A stretch of 64,000 nucleotides of DNA from Planctomycetota bacterium (GTDB lineage Bacteria; Planctomycetota; Planctomycetia; Gemmatales; Gemmataceae): contig JAIOPV010000127.1 in NCBI GenBank assembly GCA_021413735.1, positions 1-64,000 on the forward strand, written 5' to 3'. The position numbers and the translations under genes are program-made. Positions 42,413 through 51,328 of the stretch are shown here, in pieces. Each line of letters opens with the position of its first letter. The first letter of the stretch is position 1. The notes beneath the pieces are model-generated. The model ran no database searches, had not been told where the DNA came from, and worked only from the letters and a program-made list of their open reading frames with translations.

Positions 42413-44491
42413 GTGCATAAGAGACCATTCCTGCTCGTCGCGGCGGGGGTTGTGGCGGTTTTGGCTGTCTTCCAGACAGTCGACGCACAGACCCCACAAC
42501 CAAGCGGCGCATACCCAACCTACCCAGTACGCACTGCGGATTGGGTGCCGCCACCGAACCCCGCTGCTTACGCTCCCGGTCAGTACGGACCAACCGGAGG
42601 ACGCCCTGCCAACGGTTACCAACCGCAAGGTAAGGGTGCGGTGGTTCAGCAAGGCGTCGGGCAGCCAGTTCGACCGCGACTCTCAACTGCTGTCGTCGCC
42701 GGTGCGGACGGCGTTCGCCCCGCCGGCGCGTGGGACATTTCGCCACCCGCACCCGATATGCAATCTTTGAGTCCAGGCACTCCCGGCGTGCCACCAACTG
42801 GGATGGTGCCACCGGTAGTCGCGCAAGATCCTGTGGGACAGGCAACACCGTTGCCGTCGCTGCCGATTCCGTCAGCGCCGACAGGCCCGAACGTACCAGC
42901 GTTGCCGCAACCGCCTGCCGTTGGCATTCCACCAACGCCCACGCCAACGCCAACGCCAACACCAGCACCGACGGTTCTTCCGCCGATGCCGAGCGGCGAA
43001 CCGATGGCAACGCCCATCACTCGCCCCGCTCCGCTTTCCAATGGAGCACTCGCGGGAAAGGTCACGCAGACCGTCACGCTTGAAGCGGTTTGTCCCGAGG
43101 CGGTCGTGTTCGGCGGCGAGTTCCGCTACGAACTGATCGTGAAGAACGCCGGCAGTGTGGCGGTTGCTGGGGTTCGCGTCGAGGACGAACTTCCCGCTGG
43201 TGCGAAGTACATCGGCAGCGATCCGCCGGCTGAACTGAACGCGGATCGTCTCTCGTGGGCAGTCGGCACGCTCGAAGCCGGAGCCGAGAAGCGAATCGCG
43301 GTTCGGGTGAAGCCGCTGGAAGAAGGCGACCTGCGGAGCAAGGCGACCGTCAGTTATTCGGCGGCAGTCGAAGCTCGAACAAAGGTGACCCGTCCGCGAA
43401 TCGGAGTCACCGTCACGGGGCCAGAAGTCGCAAAGTCGGGCGACGAGCCCGTCTTCCAGATCAAGCTGACGAACACCGGCACCGGCCCGGCCCAGCACAT
43501 GATTCTGCAAGCCTTCCTCTCGGATGGCCTCGTACACCCGGCTGGATCGAAGCTCGCGTTGGATGAACGGAACGATGCCGAGTTGGGCAACTTGCTGCCG
43601 GGGAAATCGAAGATCGTCTCGCTCAAAGTGAGCGCCGCGAAGGCTGGACCGCAGTGGTGCCAGGTCATCGTTTCGGCACAAGGAAATCAGGATGAGACGT
43701 CGAAGGCAACCATGAATGTGCTGGAACCGCTGTTGCAGATCGCACAGACTGGACCGGCGAAGTGTCTCGTTCGTGCGGAGCCTGTGTACGAAATCACGCT
43801 CGCGAATCCGGGGACCGCGGCGACCGATCCCGTAAGTCTTTATGCTGTGTTGCCCGAGGGCTTCGAGTACATTCAGGGCAGCGAAGGAGCGACGTACACC
43901 GCGGCGAACCGCGCTGTCGTGTGGAAACTCGCGGGGCTTGCTCCGAGCGGTTCCAAGTCGTTCACACTGAAACTTCGCGCCACGGCCGAATGCGATGGCA
44001 CGCTCCGTCTCGTCGCACAGGCGGTTCCGGAACAGCCAGCGGGTGGCATCGCTCCAGCGGGTGGCGTTGCACGGCCGACTGGCCGAGTTCTTGAGGCCAA
44101 AACAGAAGCGCCGATCAAGGCAGAAGGGGTTGCGGCGGTACGATTCGACGTACTCGACCTTGACGATCCCGTGGAAGTTGGCAAAGAGGCGACCTACGAA
44201 GTGCGCGTGACGAATCAGGGAACGGGTGTCTGCTCGAATGTGCAACTGGTCGCGGCGATGGCTGAGGGCTGCACCTTCACCGGATCGACTGGTCCGACGC
44301 AGGTGAAGGCACAGGGGCAGACGCTCGTGTTCGATCCGATTCCGAATCTTGGAGTGAAGGGTGAGGCCGTGTATCGCGTGAAGGTTCGCGGTGCCACGGC
44401 GGGGGATATCCGATTTCGCGTGCAACTGACTTGCGACCAGGTTCGTAACCCGGTCGTGAAGGAAGAAAGCACACGATTTGTGAAACCTTGA
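42413..44491 (+). CDS. Secreted DUF11-repeat protein with proline-rich N-terminus
   Basis: A 692-residue protein. I choose the GTG at 42413 ('MHKRPFLLVAAGVVAVLAVF'), which has GGGGGAACGAG just upstream and starts a signal peptide; the upstream ATG adds residues that are not signal-like. Residues ~30-215 are Pro/Thr-rich with 'TPTPTPTPTPAPT'. Four to five DUF11-type Ig-like domains follow, with 'ELIVKNAGSVAVAGVRVEDE', 'QIKLTNTGTGPAQHMIL', 'EITLANPGTAATDPVSL' and 'EVRVTNQGTGVCSNVQL'. DUF11 proteins are usually cell-wall or outer-surface proteins; this one is large and soluble. It is followed by the acetyltransferase gene. Confidence 0.85.
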   Translation: MHKRPFLLVAAGVVAVLAVFQTVDAQTPQPSGAYPTYPVRTADWVPPPNPAAYAPGQYGPTGGRPANGYQPQGKGAVVQQGVGQPVRPRLSTAVVAGADGVRPAGAWDISPPAPDMQSLSPGTPGVPPTGMVPPVVAQDPVGQATPLPSLPIPSAPTGPNVPALPQPPAVGIPPTPTPTPTPTPAPTVLPPMPSGEPMATPITRPAPLSNGALAGKVTQTVTLEAVCPEAVVFGGEFRYELIVKNAGSVAVAGVRVEDELPAGAKYIGSDPPAELNADRLSWAVGTLEAGAEKRIAVRVKPLEEGDLRSKATVSYSAAVEARTKVTRPRIGVTVTGPEVAKSGDEPVFQIKLTNTGTGPAQHMILQAFLSDGLVHPAGSKLALDERNDAELGNLLPGKSKIVSLKVSAAKAGPQWCQVIVSAQGNQDETSKATMNVLEPLLQIAQTGPAKCLVRAEPVYEITLANPGTAATDPVSLYAVLPEGFEYIQGSEGATYTAANRAVVWKLAGLAPSGSKSFTLKLRATAECDGTLRLVAQAVPEQPAGGIAPAGGVARPTGRVLEAKTEAPIKAEGVAAVRFDVLDLDDPVEVGKEATYEVRVTNQGTGVCSNVQLVAAMAEGCTFTGSTGPTQVKAQGQTLVFDPIPNLGVKGEAVYRVKVRGATAGDIRFRVQLTCDQVRNPVVKEESTRFVKP

Positions 44492-44701
44492 TGGAAGAAA
44501 TGCGGAGTGTGGAATGCGGCGTGTGGAATTCAGCAGTGAAGACAGAAAGCGGGGGCTTTCTTCGAGTCTTCAATCCGCATTCCGAAATCCACATTCCGAA
44601 ATTGGTCTGGCGGGGTGAGGGGGCGTTGCTACATTCCGACGGCTTCGCGACCGGGCAGTCGCTGCGGCGATCTGATCCGGTCGGGGGAAGGAGTCCGTTT
44701 C

Positions 44702-45262
44702 ATGGGCACAGGACGTGCGCGGCAGAGAGAGAAATCGACCGTCACCGACAACGGGATCCACATTCGGTGGATGATCCGGCGGGACATGCCCGAGGTGATG
44801 CGTGCTGAGCGAGCCAGCTTCGAATACTCCTGGACGGAAGACGACTTCCTCCGGTGTCTTCGTCAGCGAAACTGCATCGGCATGGTCGTCGAACAGGGCG
44901 ATCGCATCGGCGGGTTCATGATCTACGAGTTGCACAAGACTCGCTTGCATCTGCTGAACTTCGCTGTGCATCCAAGCGTTCGGCGAACCGGCCTCGGGAA
45001 ACTCATGGTCGGCAAGCTGGTGTACAAGATGACGTCGCATCGGCGTCAGAAGATCACGCTGGCTGTCCGTGAGCGAAATCTCGCGGCGCAGATGTTCTTC
45101 CGGGCGCATGGGTTCCAGGCAACCCGGATGCTCCAGAACTACTACGAAGACAGCGGCGAAGACGCTTACCAGATGGAACTCATGGCACCGCCATACGACC
45201 CGTTCGACGGGTTCGGTGTGATCGCGCCAGTGAACCGCATTGCACAGTACGAAGAAAGCTGA
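44702..45262 (+). CDS. GNAT-family N-acetyltransferase, RimI-like
   Basis: A 186-residue acetyltransferase. The ATG at 44702 has GAAGGAG 8 nt upstream and starts 'MGTGRARQREKSTVTDNGIH'. The acetyl-CoA binding motif is 'NFAVHPSVRRTGLGKLMVGKL', split as V-x-P...RR-x-G-x-G, and the C-terminal part has 'ERNLAAQMFFRAHGFQATRM'. It resembles RimI, which acetylates ribosomal protein S18, but the substrate could equally be a small molecule. No tsaB or tsaD gene is nearby. A hairpin follows the gene. Confidence 0.88.
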   Translation: MGTGRARQREKSTVTDNGIHIRWMIRRDMPEVMRAERASFEYSWTEDDFLRCLRQRNCIGMVVEQGDRIGGFMIYELHKTRLHLLNFAVHPSVRRTGLGKLMVGKLVYKMTSHRRQKITLAVRERNLAAQMFFRAHGFQATRMLQNYYEDSGEDAYQMELMAPPYDPFDGFGVIAPVNRIAQYEES

Positions 45263-45269
45263 ATCGTGG

Positions 45270-45338
45270 TTTGTCAGAGCCCAAGCGCCAAGCGAAGGTT
45301 CAACTTGGACCCTCGCTTGGCGCTCGGGCTCTGACAAA
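45270..45338. terminator. Hairpin after the acetyltransferase gene
   Basis: 26-bp arms (45270-45295 and 45313-45338, TTTGTCAGAGCCC... and its complement) with one mismatch. The loop is 17 nt. It starts 8 bp after the stop; probably a terminator, possibly a dispersed repeat. Confidence 0.6.
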
Positions 45339-45447
45339 TTGCACGCGAACATGACGGGCATCGTCAACCGAAATTGCGAAGGCTGCTCGTACCGACGAGT
45401 AGCCTTCCTTGACACATAACGCAGGATCACGCGGCAGGGAGACGCCG

Positions 45448-47181
45448 ATGAGCGATGCAGGACGCAAATGGTGGTTGCGAACAGTGGCCGCCGTGATCGG
45501 CGGTGGTGGCACCCTGACCGGCGCGTGGGTTGGCTTCAGCCGCTCCGCTGTCGCCGATCAGAACCCACCGTTGACGCAGGTGAGTGAACAACTCACCAAC
45601 GCGACTCAAATTCCGCCACCGGAACCGTTCGAGCGACCACGCGCCATTGAAGTGGTTCCAATCAGCGCAACGGCTCCGCCCGCTCCAGGCGCATTGCCTC
45701 CTGCGGTCGAACCGGTGGTGCCGTTGATCCCGTCGGCTGGTCCCGAGATGGGCTTGCAGCCGCCAGCGAGCCTGCCGCTTCCGCCAGCGCCAAGTGCGCT
45801 GCCAGCGCCTTCCGCGATCCCGGAAGCGAAGCCGATCGTTCCAGTTGCTGCGCCGTTCCCGCCGAGCGACGTTCCACCGCTTCCTACGCCGTCGGTTCCA
45901 GCGATTCCGGCTCCTAGCGAGACGCCGAAGCCGTCTGCTATCCCGCCGCTTCCCGCAATCGAAACGCCCAAACTGCCAGCCGTGCCAGCAGCCGAGAAGC
46001 CGAAGGTGCCAGCGGTTCCCGTGACGCCTCCAGACCTTGGCGTTCCGTCGGTCGCCGTTCCAGTGCCTGTTCTTCCTGTGGAATCGGCCAAGCCCACGCT
46101 GCCCCCGGTTCCGGACCTTGGAACGCCGATTCCCACTCCGACCGGAGTTACCCCACCACCGCTACCCGCAAAGGTTACCGAACCGGTAGTTCCTTCCGGA
46201 CCCGCAAAGCCTGATTCTGGCTTGCCCACTGGCAACGGAGGGATTAACGTCAAACCAGATAAGGTGGGCGGAACGAGCAGCCCAGTGGTTCCGGTCGTGC
46301 CGAAGGTGACGGTGCCTGACCCCGTGAAGGTTCCCGATCCCTCGGATGGCGGCTTCAAGATTCCAGCCACGCCCGTGAAGACGCCGGTCGTGCCAGCGGA
46401 ACCGACGCTGATCGAACCGAAGTTGCCTTACACGATACCCGGTCCGGTCGAAGATCGCACGAAGCCTGTTGAGACTCCGCGACGAGATCCCGAGAAGAAT
46501 TTCTCGCCGATCCCAAGCACCACACACGTACCGACACCTGGAGATAACACCATGATTCCTGTGAGCCGCGCCGCAGCGGTCGCCGTTCTCGGCGGAATGC
46601 TGCTTGCACCGACCACCCCCGCACAGGCCGTCACGCCAAGCGTGCCGTTCCCAACGACTGCGATCAAGCCTGTCGTTCCCATTCAGGCGGACGACAAGAG
46701 CGAAGTCACTGAACTGAAAAAGCAACTGGAAGAGTCGAACCGCAAACTGGCGATGATTCAGGAGCAATTGAAAGGCATCACGGAAGCGCTCAGTGGTAAA
46801 AAGGATGACAAGGGCTTTACCCTGGAGTCGGATCGAGGCATCGTCGCGGAGTTGAAGGAATTCAAGAATCGGCTCGCACAGATCGAGAAGGATCTCGCGA
46901 ACTACAAGACGCAGACTTCGCTGCGGCCCGCGAACCCGGTGACACCGGTCAATCCGATTGTTGATCCGAAGGCAGGCAAGGGCACTATTCGTGTCGTGAA
47001 CGAGTATCCGGTGCAGATTTCGATCGTTGTGAACGGCATGTCGTATCGGATTGCTCCGTCGAAGACTCTCGATGTGGACGTGTCGGCTGGCGAGTTCTCG
47101 TATCAGTTGCTCGAATCGGGCGCGGCTCTGACGAAGAGCGTCATCAAGGAAAAGGAAACCGTGACGCTGCGGATCAAGTGA
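45448..47181 (+). CDS. Proline-rich membrane-anchored or secreted protein with internal second signal peptide
   Basis: A 577-residue protein. The ATG at 45448 has AGGGAG 6 nt upstream and starts 'MSDAGRKWWLRTVAAVIGGG', with a hydrophobic stretch. Residues ~40-360 are very Pro/Val/Ala-rich with 'P-x-x-P' steps. At residue 369 (codon 46552) a second signal-peptide-like run begins, 'MIPVSRAAAVAVLGGMLLAP' ending 'PAQAV', preceded by GGAG with good spacing. A coiled-coil segment ('ELKKQLEESNRKLAMIQEQL') and a short C-terminal beta domain ('GTIRVVNEYPVQISIVVNG') follow. It may be two fused genes, or one frame making two products. A strong terminator follows at 47210. Function unknown. Confidence 0.82.
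   Translation: MSDAGRKWWLRTVAAVIGGGGTLTGAWVGFSRSAVADQNPPLTQVSEQLTNATQIPPPEPFERPRAIEVVPISATAPPAPGALPPAVEPVVPLIPSAGPEMGLQPPASLPLPPAPSALPAPSAIPEAKPIVPVAAPFPPSDVPPLPTPSVPAIPAPSETPKPSAIPPLPAIETPKLPAVPAAEKPKVPAVPVTPPDLGVPSVAVPVPVLPVESAKPTLPPVPDLGTPIPTPTGVTPPPLPAKVTEPVVPSGPAKPDSGLPTGNGGINVKPDKVGGTSSPVVPVVPKVTVPDPVKVPDPSDGGFKIPATPVKTPVVPAEPTLIEPKLPYTIPGPVEDRTKPVETPRRDPEKNFSPIPSTTHVPTPGDNTMIPVSRAAAVAVLGGMLLAPTTPAQAVTPSVPFPTTAIKPVVPIQADDKSEVTELKKQLEESNRKLAMIQEQLKGITEALSGKKDDKGFTLESDRGIVAELKEFKNRLAQIEKDLANYKTQTSLRPANPVTPVNPIVDPKAGKGTIRVVNEYPVQISIVVNGMSYRIAPSKTLDVDVSAGEFSYQLLESGAALTKSVIKEKETVTLRIK
46540..46560 (+). promoter_or_regulatory. Internal ribosome-binding site and start for a possible second product
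   Basis: GGAG at 46540-46543 precedes an in-frame ATG at 46552 by 8 nt. The ATG begins a signal peptide-like sequence. The product would be a 209-residue secreted coiled-coil protein. Its use is not shown. Confidence 0.5.
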
Positions 47182-47209
47182 GTTAGGAAGTTGAGGTTGT
47201 GTGTTGTGG

Positions 47210-47240
47210 CCGGCCTCTTGTGAGGCCGGTTTTTCTTTTT
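47210..47240 (+). terminator. Strong intrinsic terminator
   Basis: CCGGCCTC-TTGT-GAGGCCGG (47210-47229) is followed by TTTTTCTTTTT. It lies 29 bp after the proline-rich gene stop. Confidence 0.92.
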
Positions 47241-47313
47241 GTTGGAGTGGCGAACTCACGGGGTTTACCCCGTTGCCCCGTCGATGGCTTTCGTTACGCC
47301 ACCGCTTCTTCGG

Positions 47314-47370
47314 GGTGGACCCAACGGGTCCGCCGATCGCGAATCGCCCCGGCGGGGCGACCGCTCAACG
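47314..47370. repeat. REP-like double hairpin
   Basis: GGTGGACCC-AAC-GGGTCCGCC (47314-47334) then TCGCCCC-GGC-GGGGCGA (47344-47360), ending CCGCTCAACG. The same two stems occur at 28190-28238 in the opposite order. It is between the terminator and the DUF1080 stop. Confidence 0.7.
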
Positions 47371-47381
47371 GGCTCTTGCAA

Positions 47382-48032
47382 TTACTTCAATTCCTTGATG
47401 TACACGTTGCGGAACTCAACGCGGATGTTGTAGCTCTGGAAGCCGATGAAGCCCTTCTCGCGCTTCAGACCAGGGTGTTTCTCGAACTTCTTCTCGTAGT
47501 CGTCCAGATTCGCGTTCACGAGTTCCTTCTCGTTCTGCTCGACCGTGACCTTGCGACCCTTCGCGACGATCCGCACCGTGTTCCATTCACCGATCTTCTT
47601 GTTCGCAGCCGCCTTCGCCGGCTGCACATCATAGATCGAACCGGTGTGCTGGTAGTCCGCCAGTTTGCCCGGCCAACCCTCGTCGTCGATGAGTTGAATC
47701 TCCATGCCCGCATACGCGGGGTCGCCCTTCTCAGGTGTGCGAAGTGCAACGCCACTGTTGCCGGCTGCCTTGCCCCAGCGATACTCACAGCGGAACTCGA
47801 AGTCGCCGAATTCCTTGTCGGTGAGCAGGTAGCCGCCACCGCCACCCTTGCACACGATCACCCCTTCCTCAGCGGCCCACTGTTCGGCCTTGCCGGTACT
47901 TTTCCAGCCGTCCAGATTCTTGCCATTGAAGAGGGAAGTGAAACCTTCCGGTGGCTTCGCGGACTTGTCTTCGGCTTGAGCGACAACCGCACACGCGATT
48001 GCCACCACGCATACCTTGAACGCCGTTCGCAT
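47382..48032 (-). CDS. DUF1080 protein (3-keto-disaccharide hydrolase family)
   Basis: A 216-residue secreted protein. The ATG at 48032 starts a signal peptide ('MRTAFKVCVVAIACAVVAQA'). The mature part has 'FTSLFNGKNLDGWKSTG', the family opening, and 'NSGVALRTPEKGDPAYAGME', 'WNTVRIVAKGRKVTVEQNEK' and 'GFIGFQSYNIRVEFRNVYI'. The fold is a concanavalin-like beta sandwich. Members are annotated as 3-keto-disaccharide hydrolases, but most are not characterised. It is divergent from panD, with 85 bp between starts. Confidence 0.93.
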   Translation of the reverse strand: MRTAFKVCVVAIACAVVAQAEDKSAKPPEGFTSLFNGKNLDGWKSTGKAEQWAAEEGVIVCKGGGGGYLLTDKEFGDFEFRCEYRWGKAAGNSGVALRTPEKGDPAYAGMEIQLIDDEGWPGKLADYQHTGSIYDVQPAKAAANKKIGEWNTVRIVAKGRKVTVEQNEKELVNANLDDYEKKFEKHPGLKREKGFIGFQSYNIRVEFRNVYIKELK

Positions 48033-48117
48033 GAGAGATGTTCCTTTGGGGTGGGGGTCTGCCCAACATCTTAGCCCGGCACCGTAGAATGTCATGGATT
48101 ACCATTTGGAGGGTTCG

Positions 48118-48468
48118 ATGCTTCGCCACATGATGAAGTCGAAGATTCACCGCGCGACCGTGACCGCGGCCGAATTGCACTACGAGGGAAGTCTCACGGT
48201 CGATGCCGATCTCCTCGACGCGGCCGACATCCTGCCGAACGAGCAGATTCACGTTTGGGATGTGACCAACGGCACCCGCCTCACGACCTACGCACTCGCC
48301 GGGAAACGCGGCAGCGGCGAAGTCTGCGTGAACGGTGCGGGAGCGCATCTCATTCGACCCGGCGACATCATCATCATTGCTACGTTCGCCGAGTTTGAGA
48401 CCGAGGAAGCGCGTGCGTACAAGCCCACGGTGGTCTTGATGGGCGAAGGCAACCGACGCAAGGGGTAA
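48118..48468 (+). CDS. panD: Aspartate 1-decarboxylase PanD
   Basis: A 116-residue enzyme that decarboxylates L-aspartate to beta-alanine for pantothenate and CoA. The start at 48118 has GGAGG 5 nt upstream and puts the self-cleavage site 'HYEGS' with Gly24-Ser25, exactly as in the family; Ser25 becomes the pyruvoyl cofactor. '[12 protein letters not shown]' and '[13 protein letters not shown]' are also conserved. The earlier ATG at 48094 would shift this numbering and has no ribosome-binding site. The moeA gene follows after 4 bp, so they are co-transcribed. Confidence 0.96.
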   Translation: MLRHMMKSKIHRATVTAAELHYEGSLTVDADLLDAADILPNEQIHVWDVTNGTRLTTYALAGKRGSGEVCVNGAGAHLIRPGDIIIIATFAEFETEEARAYKPTVVLMGEGNRRKG

Positions 48469-48472
48469 TGCG

Positions 48473-49681
48473 ATGCTCGAAGTTGCGGACGCACTCGCCG
48501 AAGTCCTCGCTCGCGTTAGGCCACTCAGGCCCGGAACGCAGCGGCTTTCCACAGCCGTGCTCGGTCGTGTGCTGGCCGAAGACATCCGTGCCGATGCCGA
48601 TTCGCCACCGTTCCCCAAGTCGCTGCGTGATGGGTACGCTGTTCGTGCTACTGATTGTGCTTCGCGACATGCCGAACTGCGAGTCGTTTCCGAAATCGCG
48701 GCTGGCGTGGTGCCGACGACTCCGATTCACGCTGGTGAGTGTGCCCGCATCTTCACGGGCGCGCCGATACCTGAAGGTGCCGACGCCGTTGTCATGCAGG
48801 AAGACACGCGATCGGTCAACGAGAAGCGTGTGCAAATCACCGATGAGCGAGTGAAGCCGGGGCAGTGGGTGTTCGCTCGCGGAACCGAGATGCGAGCCGG
48901 TGAAGTTGTGCTTGCAACCGGAACTGTCCTGAATCCTGCGGCGCTCGGCGTGCTGGCCGGGTTGGGTATCGTTGAAGCGAAGCTGTTTCTCGCTCCGCGT
49001 GCGTTCGTGCTTCCGACGGGAAACGAACTCGTCGAACCTGGCCAACCCCTGAAGCCTGGCCAGATTCGCAATTCCAACGGCCCGATGCTCGCGGCTCAGG
49101 TTGTGCGTGCTGGCGGCGTCGCCACGCAAAAAGGCATCGCACCCGACACCGTGGAACAACTCCTCGAACTGATCGGCAACGAACTCGACGGCTCCGATGT
49201 GCTGCTCCTCGCGGGCGGCGTCTCGGTCGGTAAGTACGACCTCGTGCCTGCCGTGTTGGAAGAACTCGGCGTTGCGATTCACTTTCGACAAGTTCGGTTG
49301 AAACCCGGCAAGCCGCTGCTATTCGGCACGAAGGGCAACACGCTCGTGTTCGGCTTGCCGGGTAATCCCGTGAGCGCTGCGGTGTGCTTTGAGCTGTTCG
49401 TGCGGCCCGCGCTGCGTGTGCTTGCTGGTCACGCGAACCCCGGACCAGTCACCACGATGTTGCCGTTGGAAGAGAGCATCGCGGAAGTGAATGACCGCCC
49501 AACGTATCGGCCTGCGAAGCTCGAACTCGGTGCGGCGGGCTACTCGGTGCGGCCGTTGCCGTGGCTCGGTGCGCCGGATTTGCGCGGCCTTCAGCGTGCA
49601 GATGCTCTGCTCGTGTTGCCACCGGGCGAAACCCGCCTCGACGCTGGGATGCTTGCGAATGTAATCTTGTTGCCTGAGTAG
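48473..49681 (+). CDS. moeA: Molybdopterin molybdenumtransferase MoeA
   Basis: A 402-residue enzyme that inserts molybdate into adenylated molybdopterin. Motifs are 'PPFPKSLRDGYAVRA', 'RIFTGAPIPEGADAVVMQED', 'LPTGNELVEPGQPLKPGQIR', 'LLLAGGVSVGKYDLV', 'LKPGKPLLFGT' and 'VFGLPGNPVSAAVCFELFVR'. Length is normal. It is 4 bp after panD and 32 bp before lnt. No other moa/moe/mob genes are near, so the link to panD is only positional. Confidence 0.95.
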   Translation: MLEVADALAEVLARVRPLRPGTQRLSTAVLGRVLAEDIRADADSPPFPKSLRDGYAVRATDCASRHAELRVVSEIAAGVVPTTPIHAGECARIFTGAPIPEGADAVVMQEDTRSVNEKRVQITDERVKPGQWVFARGTEMRAGEVVLATGTVLNPAALGVLAGLGIVEAKLFLAPRAFVLPTGNELVEPGQPLKPGQIRNSNGPMLAAQVVRAGGVATQKGIAPDTVEQLLELIGNELDGSDVLLLAGGVSVGKYDLVPAVLEELGVAIHFRQVRLKPGKPLLFGTKGNTLVFGLPGNPVSAAVCFELFVRPALRVLAGHANPGPVTTMLPLEESIAEVNDRPTYRPAKLELGAAGYSVRPLPWLGAPDLRGLQRADALLVLPPGETRLDAGMLANVILLPE

Positions 49682-49713
49682 CGACGATCCGACGGTTTAC
49701 GGAAGGACTCCTG

Positions 49714-51308
49714 ATGCCTCGCGTGTTCCTGCCGGCCATTCTGTCTGGCGTACTGCTCTGGACAGCGTTCTTCCCGCTAAACCTCGGGCCGGTCGGCTTT
49801 TTCGCGCTCGTGCCGTGGTTATCGCTCGTTCGCACCGACACATCCCGACGACGACGCTACGCTGCCGCGTATCTCGGTGGCGTCGTATTCTTCGCACTCG
49901 CCACGAACTGGGTTCGCGTCGCGCATCCGATGATGGTGATGTCGTGGATAGGCCTCAGCGTCGTGATGCCAATTACGTGGGTGCTGGCGCTCGATTTCAT
50001 CCGTAGACTCGACCGCCTCGGAGTACCGTTGGCGCTCGCGGTGCCGGTCGGGTGGGTCGCTCTCGAATACGCCCGGATGCACTTCCCGACGGGCTTCGGT
50101 TTCCTGCGACCGCTCGGCCTTCAGCACATGATCGGCTTCGGCTGGTACTTCCTCGGCTACACACAACATGCGTTCTCGCCGCTGATCCAGATTGCGGACC
50201 TCGGCGGCGTGTATGCGGTGTCGTTCGTGGTTGCGGCCGTGAATGGAGCGATTGCCGAATGGGTTTATCGGTCACGCAAAGAACCTAACCCCCCAACCCC
50301 CTTCTGTTCGCTAGCTCTATTGGCTACGGCTTCGTGCGACTGGCGCATCCCGAATTCACGCCTGGGCCGCGTGTGACAGCCATTCAGGGAAGCATTCCGC
50401 AGAACGAGAAGATGCTCAAAGGCGATTCCCTCATCGACACCTATTTCGGCTGGCACAAGGAAGCGCTCAACTCAACCCTGCCACCCGATCTGATCGTCTG
50501 GCCTGAGACCTGCTTCCCCGAGGACTGGTACGAGGTCGCTCCCGGAGAGACCCCTTCAGCTGACTTCGGAAGTACCACCACCAAACACCAGCGATTTTTC
50601 GGCCGCCTCCGACTCGGTGCCCCCACGCTGCTCGGACTAAATGGAAGAGAGTGGCAGGGCGGTCGGGATCGAAAATACAACTCGGCGTTGCTGCTCGACA
50701 CCGAGGGCCACAAGGTCGGACGCTACGACAAAATGCACCTCGTCCCGTTCGGCGAATACGTTCCGCTCGGCGAAGTGCTGCCGTTCATGTCGGTGTTCAC
50801 GCCGTACAAGCACGACTACGCCTGCCGACCCGGACAGCACTGGACTCGCTTCCCACTCACGACCGCCGAAGGCAAGTCGTACACATTCGGCTGCCTGATT
50901 TGCTACGAGGACTCCGATTCCTACTTGGCACGCCAGTATGTCGCCACGGAGCCGGTCGATTTCATCGTGAACATCTCGAACGATGGCTGGTTCGACGGCA
51001 CCGAGGAACACGAACAACATCTCGCCATCTGCCGCTTCCGTGCGATTGAAGCGAGGCGGGCGGTGGTGCGAGCGGTGAACATGGGCATCTCGGGCTTCAT
51101 CAACTCCGACGGGCAAGTGATCGCGATTCCGAGAGCAACATGGTCCGAGTCGAAGAAGATTGCAGACATCGTGACCGCCGTGGTGCCGATCGACAATCGC
51201 AGTTCGTGGTATGCGACACTCGGCGACGCGGTGCCGGCTGTGTGCTGGCTTGTGGTGATTGTCAGCGGCGTGCTCGCGTGGCGAAAGAAACCCGCGACGG
51301 GCGTGTGA
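49714..51308 (+). pseudogene. lnt: Apolipoprotein N-acyltransferase Lnt, frameshifted
   Basis: The first part (49714 to about 50285) encodes membrane helices ('LPAILSGVLLWTAFFPLNLG', 'YAAAYLGGVVFFALATNWVR', 'MVMSWIGLSVVMPITWVLAL'). Near 50286 the frame changes: a second frame reads 'PPNPLLFASSIGYGFVRLAH' and continues to a complete nitrilase domain. Catalytic-type residues are all present: Glu in 'LIVWPETCFPEDW', Lys in 'GRYDKMHLVPFGEYVPLG' and Cys in 'FGCLICYEDSD'. The junction is a C-rich tract at 50281-50304 (CCTAACCCCCCAACCCCC) that resembles a dispersed repeat. Lnt adds the third acyl chain to lipoproteins and is normally needed, so a sequencing error in the homopolymers is a real alternative to true inactivation. 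Confidence 0.8.
50281..50304. repeat. C-rich repeat tract at the lnt frameshift
   Basis: GAACCTAACCCCCCAACCCC continues CTTC. It brings a TAA into the downstream frame at 50286-50288. Such CCTAACCCCCCAACCCCC words are a known kind of intergenic low-complexity repeat; presence in a gene is unusual. Confidence 0.5.
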
Positions 51309-51328
51309 TTCCGCTTGGAAACCATAAC

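Noticed and set aside
44500-44612. Repeated TGCGGAGTGTGGAATGCGG-like words before the acetyltransferase gene
   Set aside because: They form only weak inverted matches (GGAATGCGG/CCGCATTCC) and no clear element border could be set.
49714-51308. Programmed frameshifting in lnt
   Set aside because: No slippery heptamer with a downstream structure was seen, and the downstream frame has its own TAA in the tract. Insertion or sequencing error is simpler.
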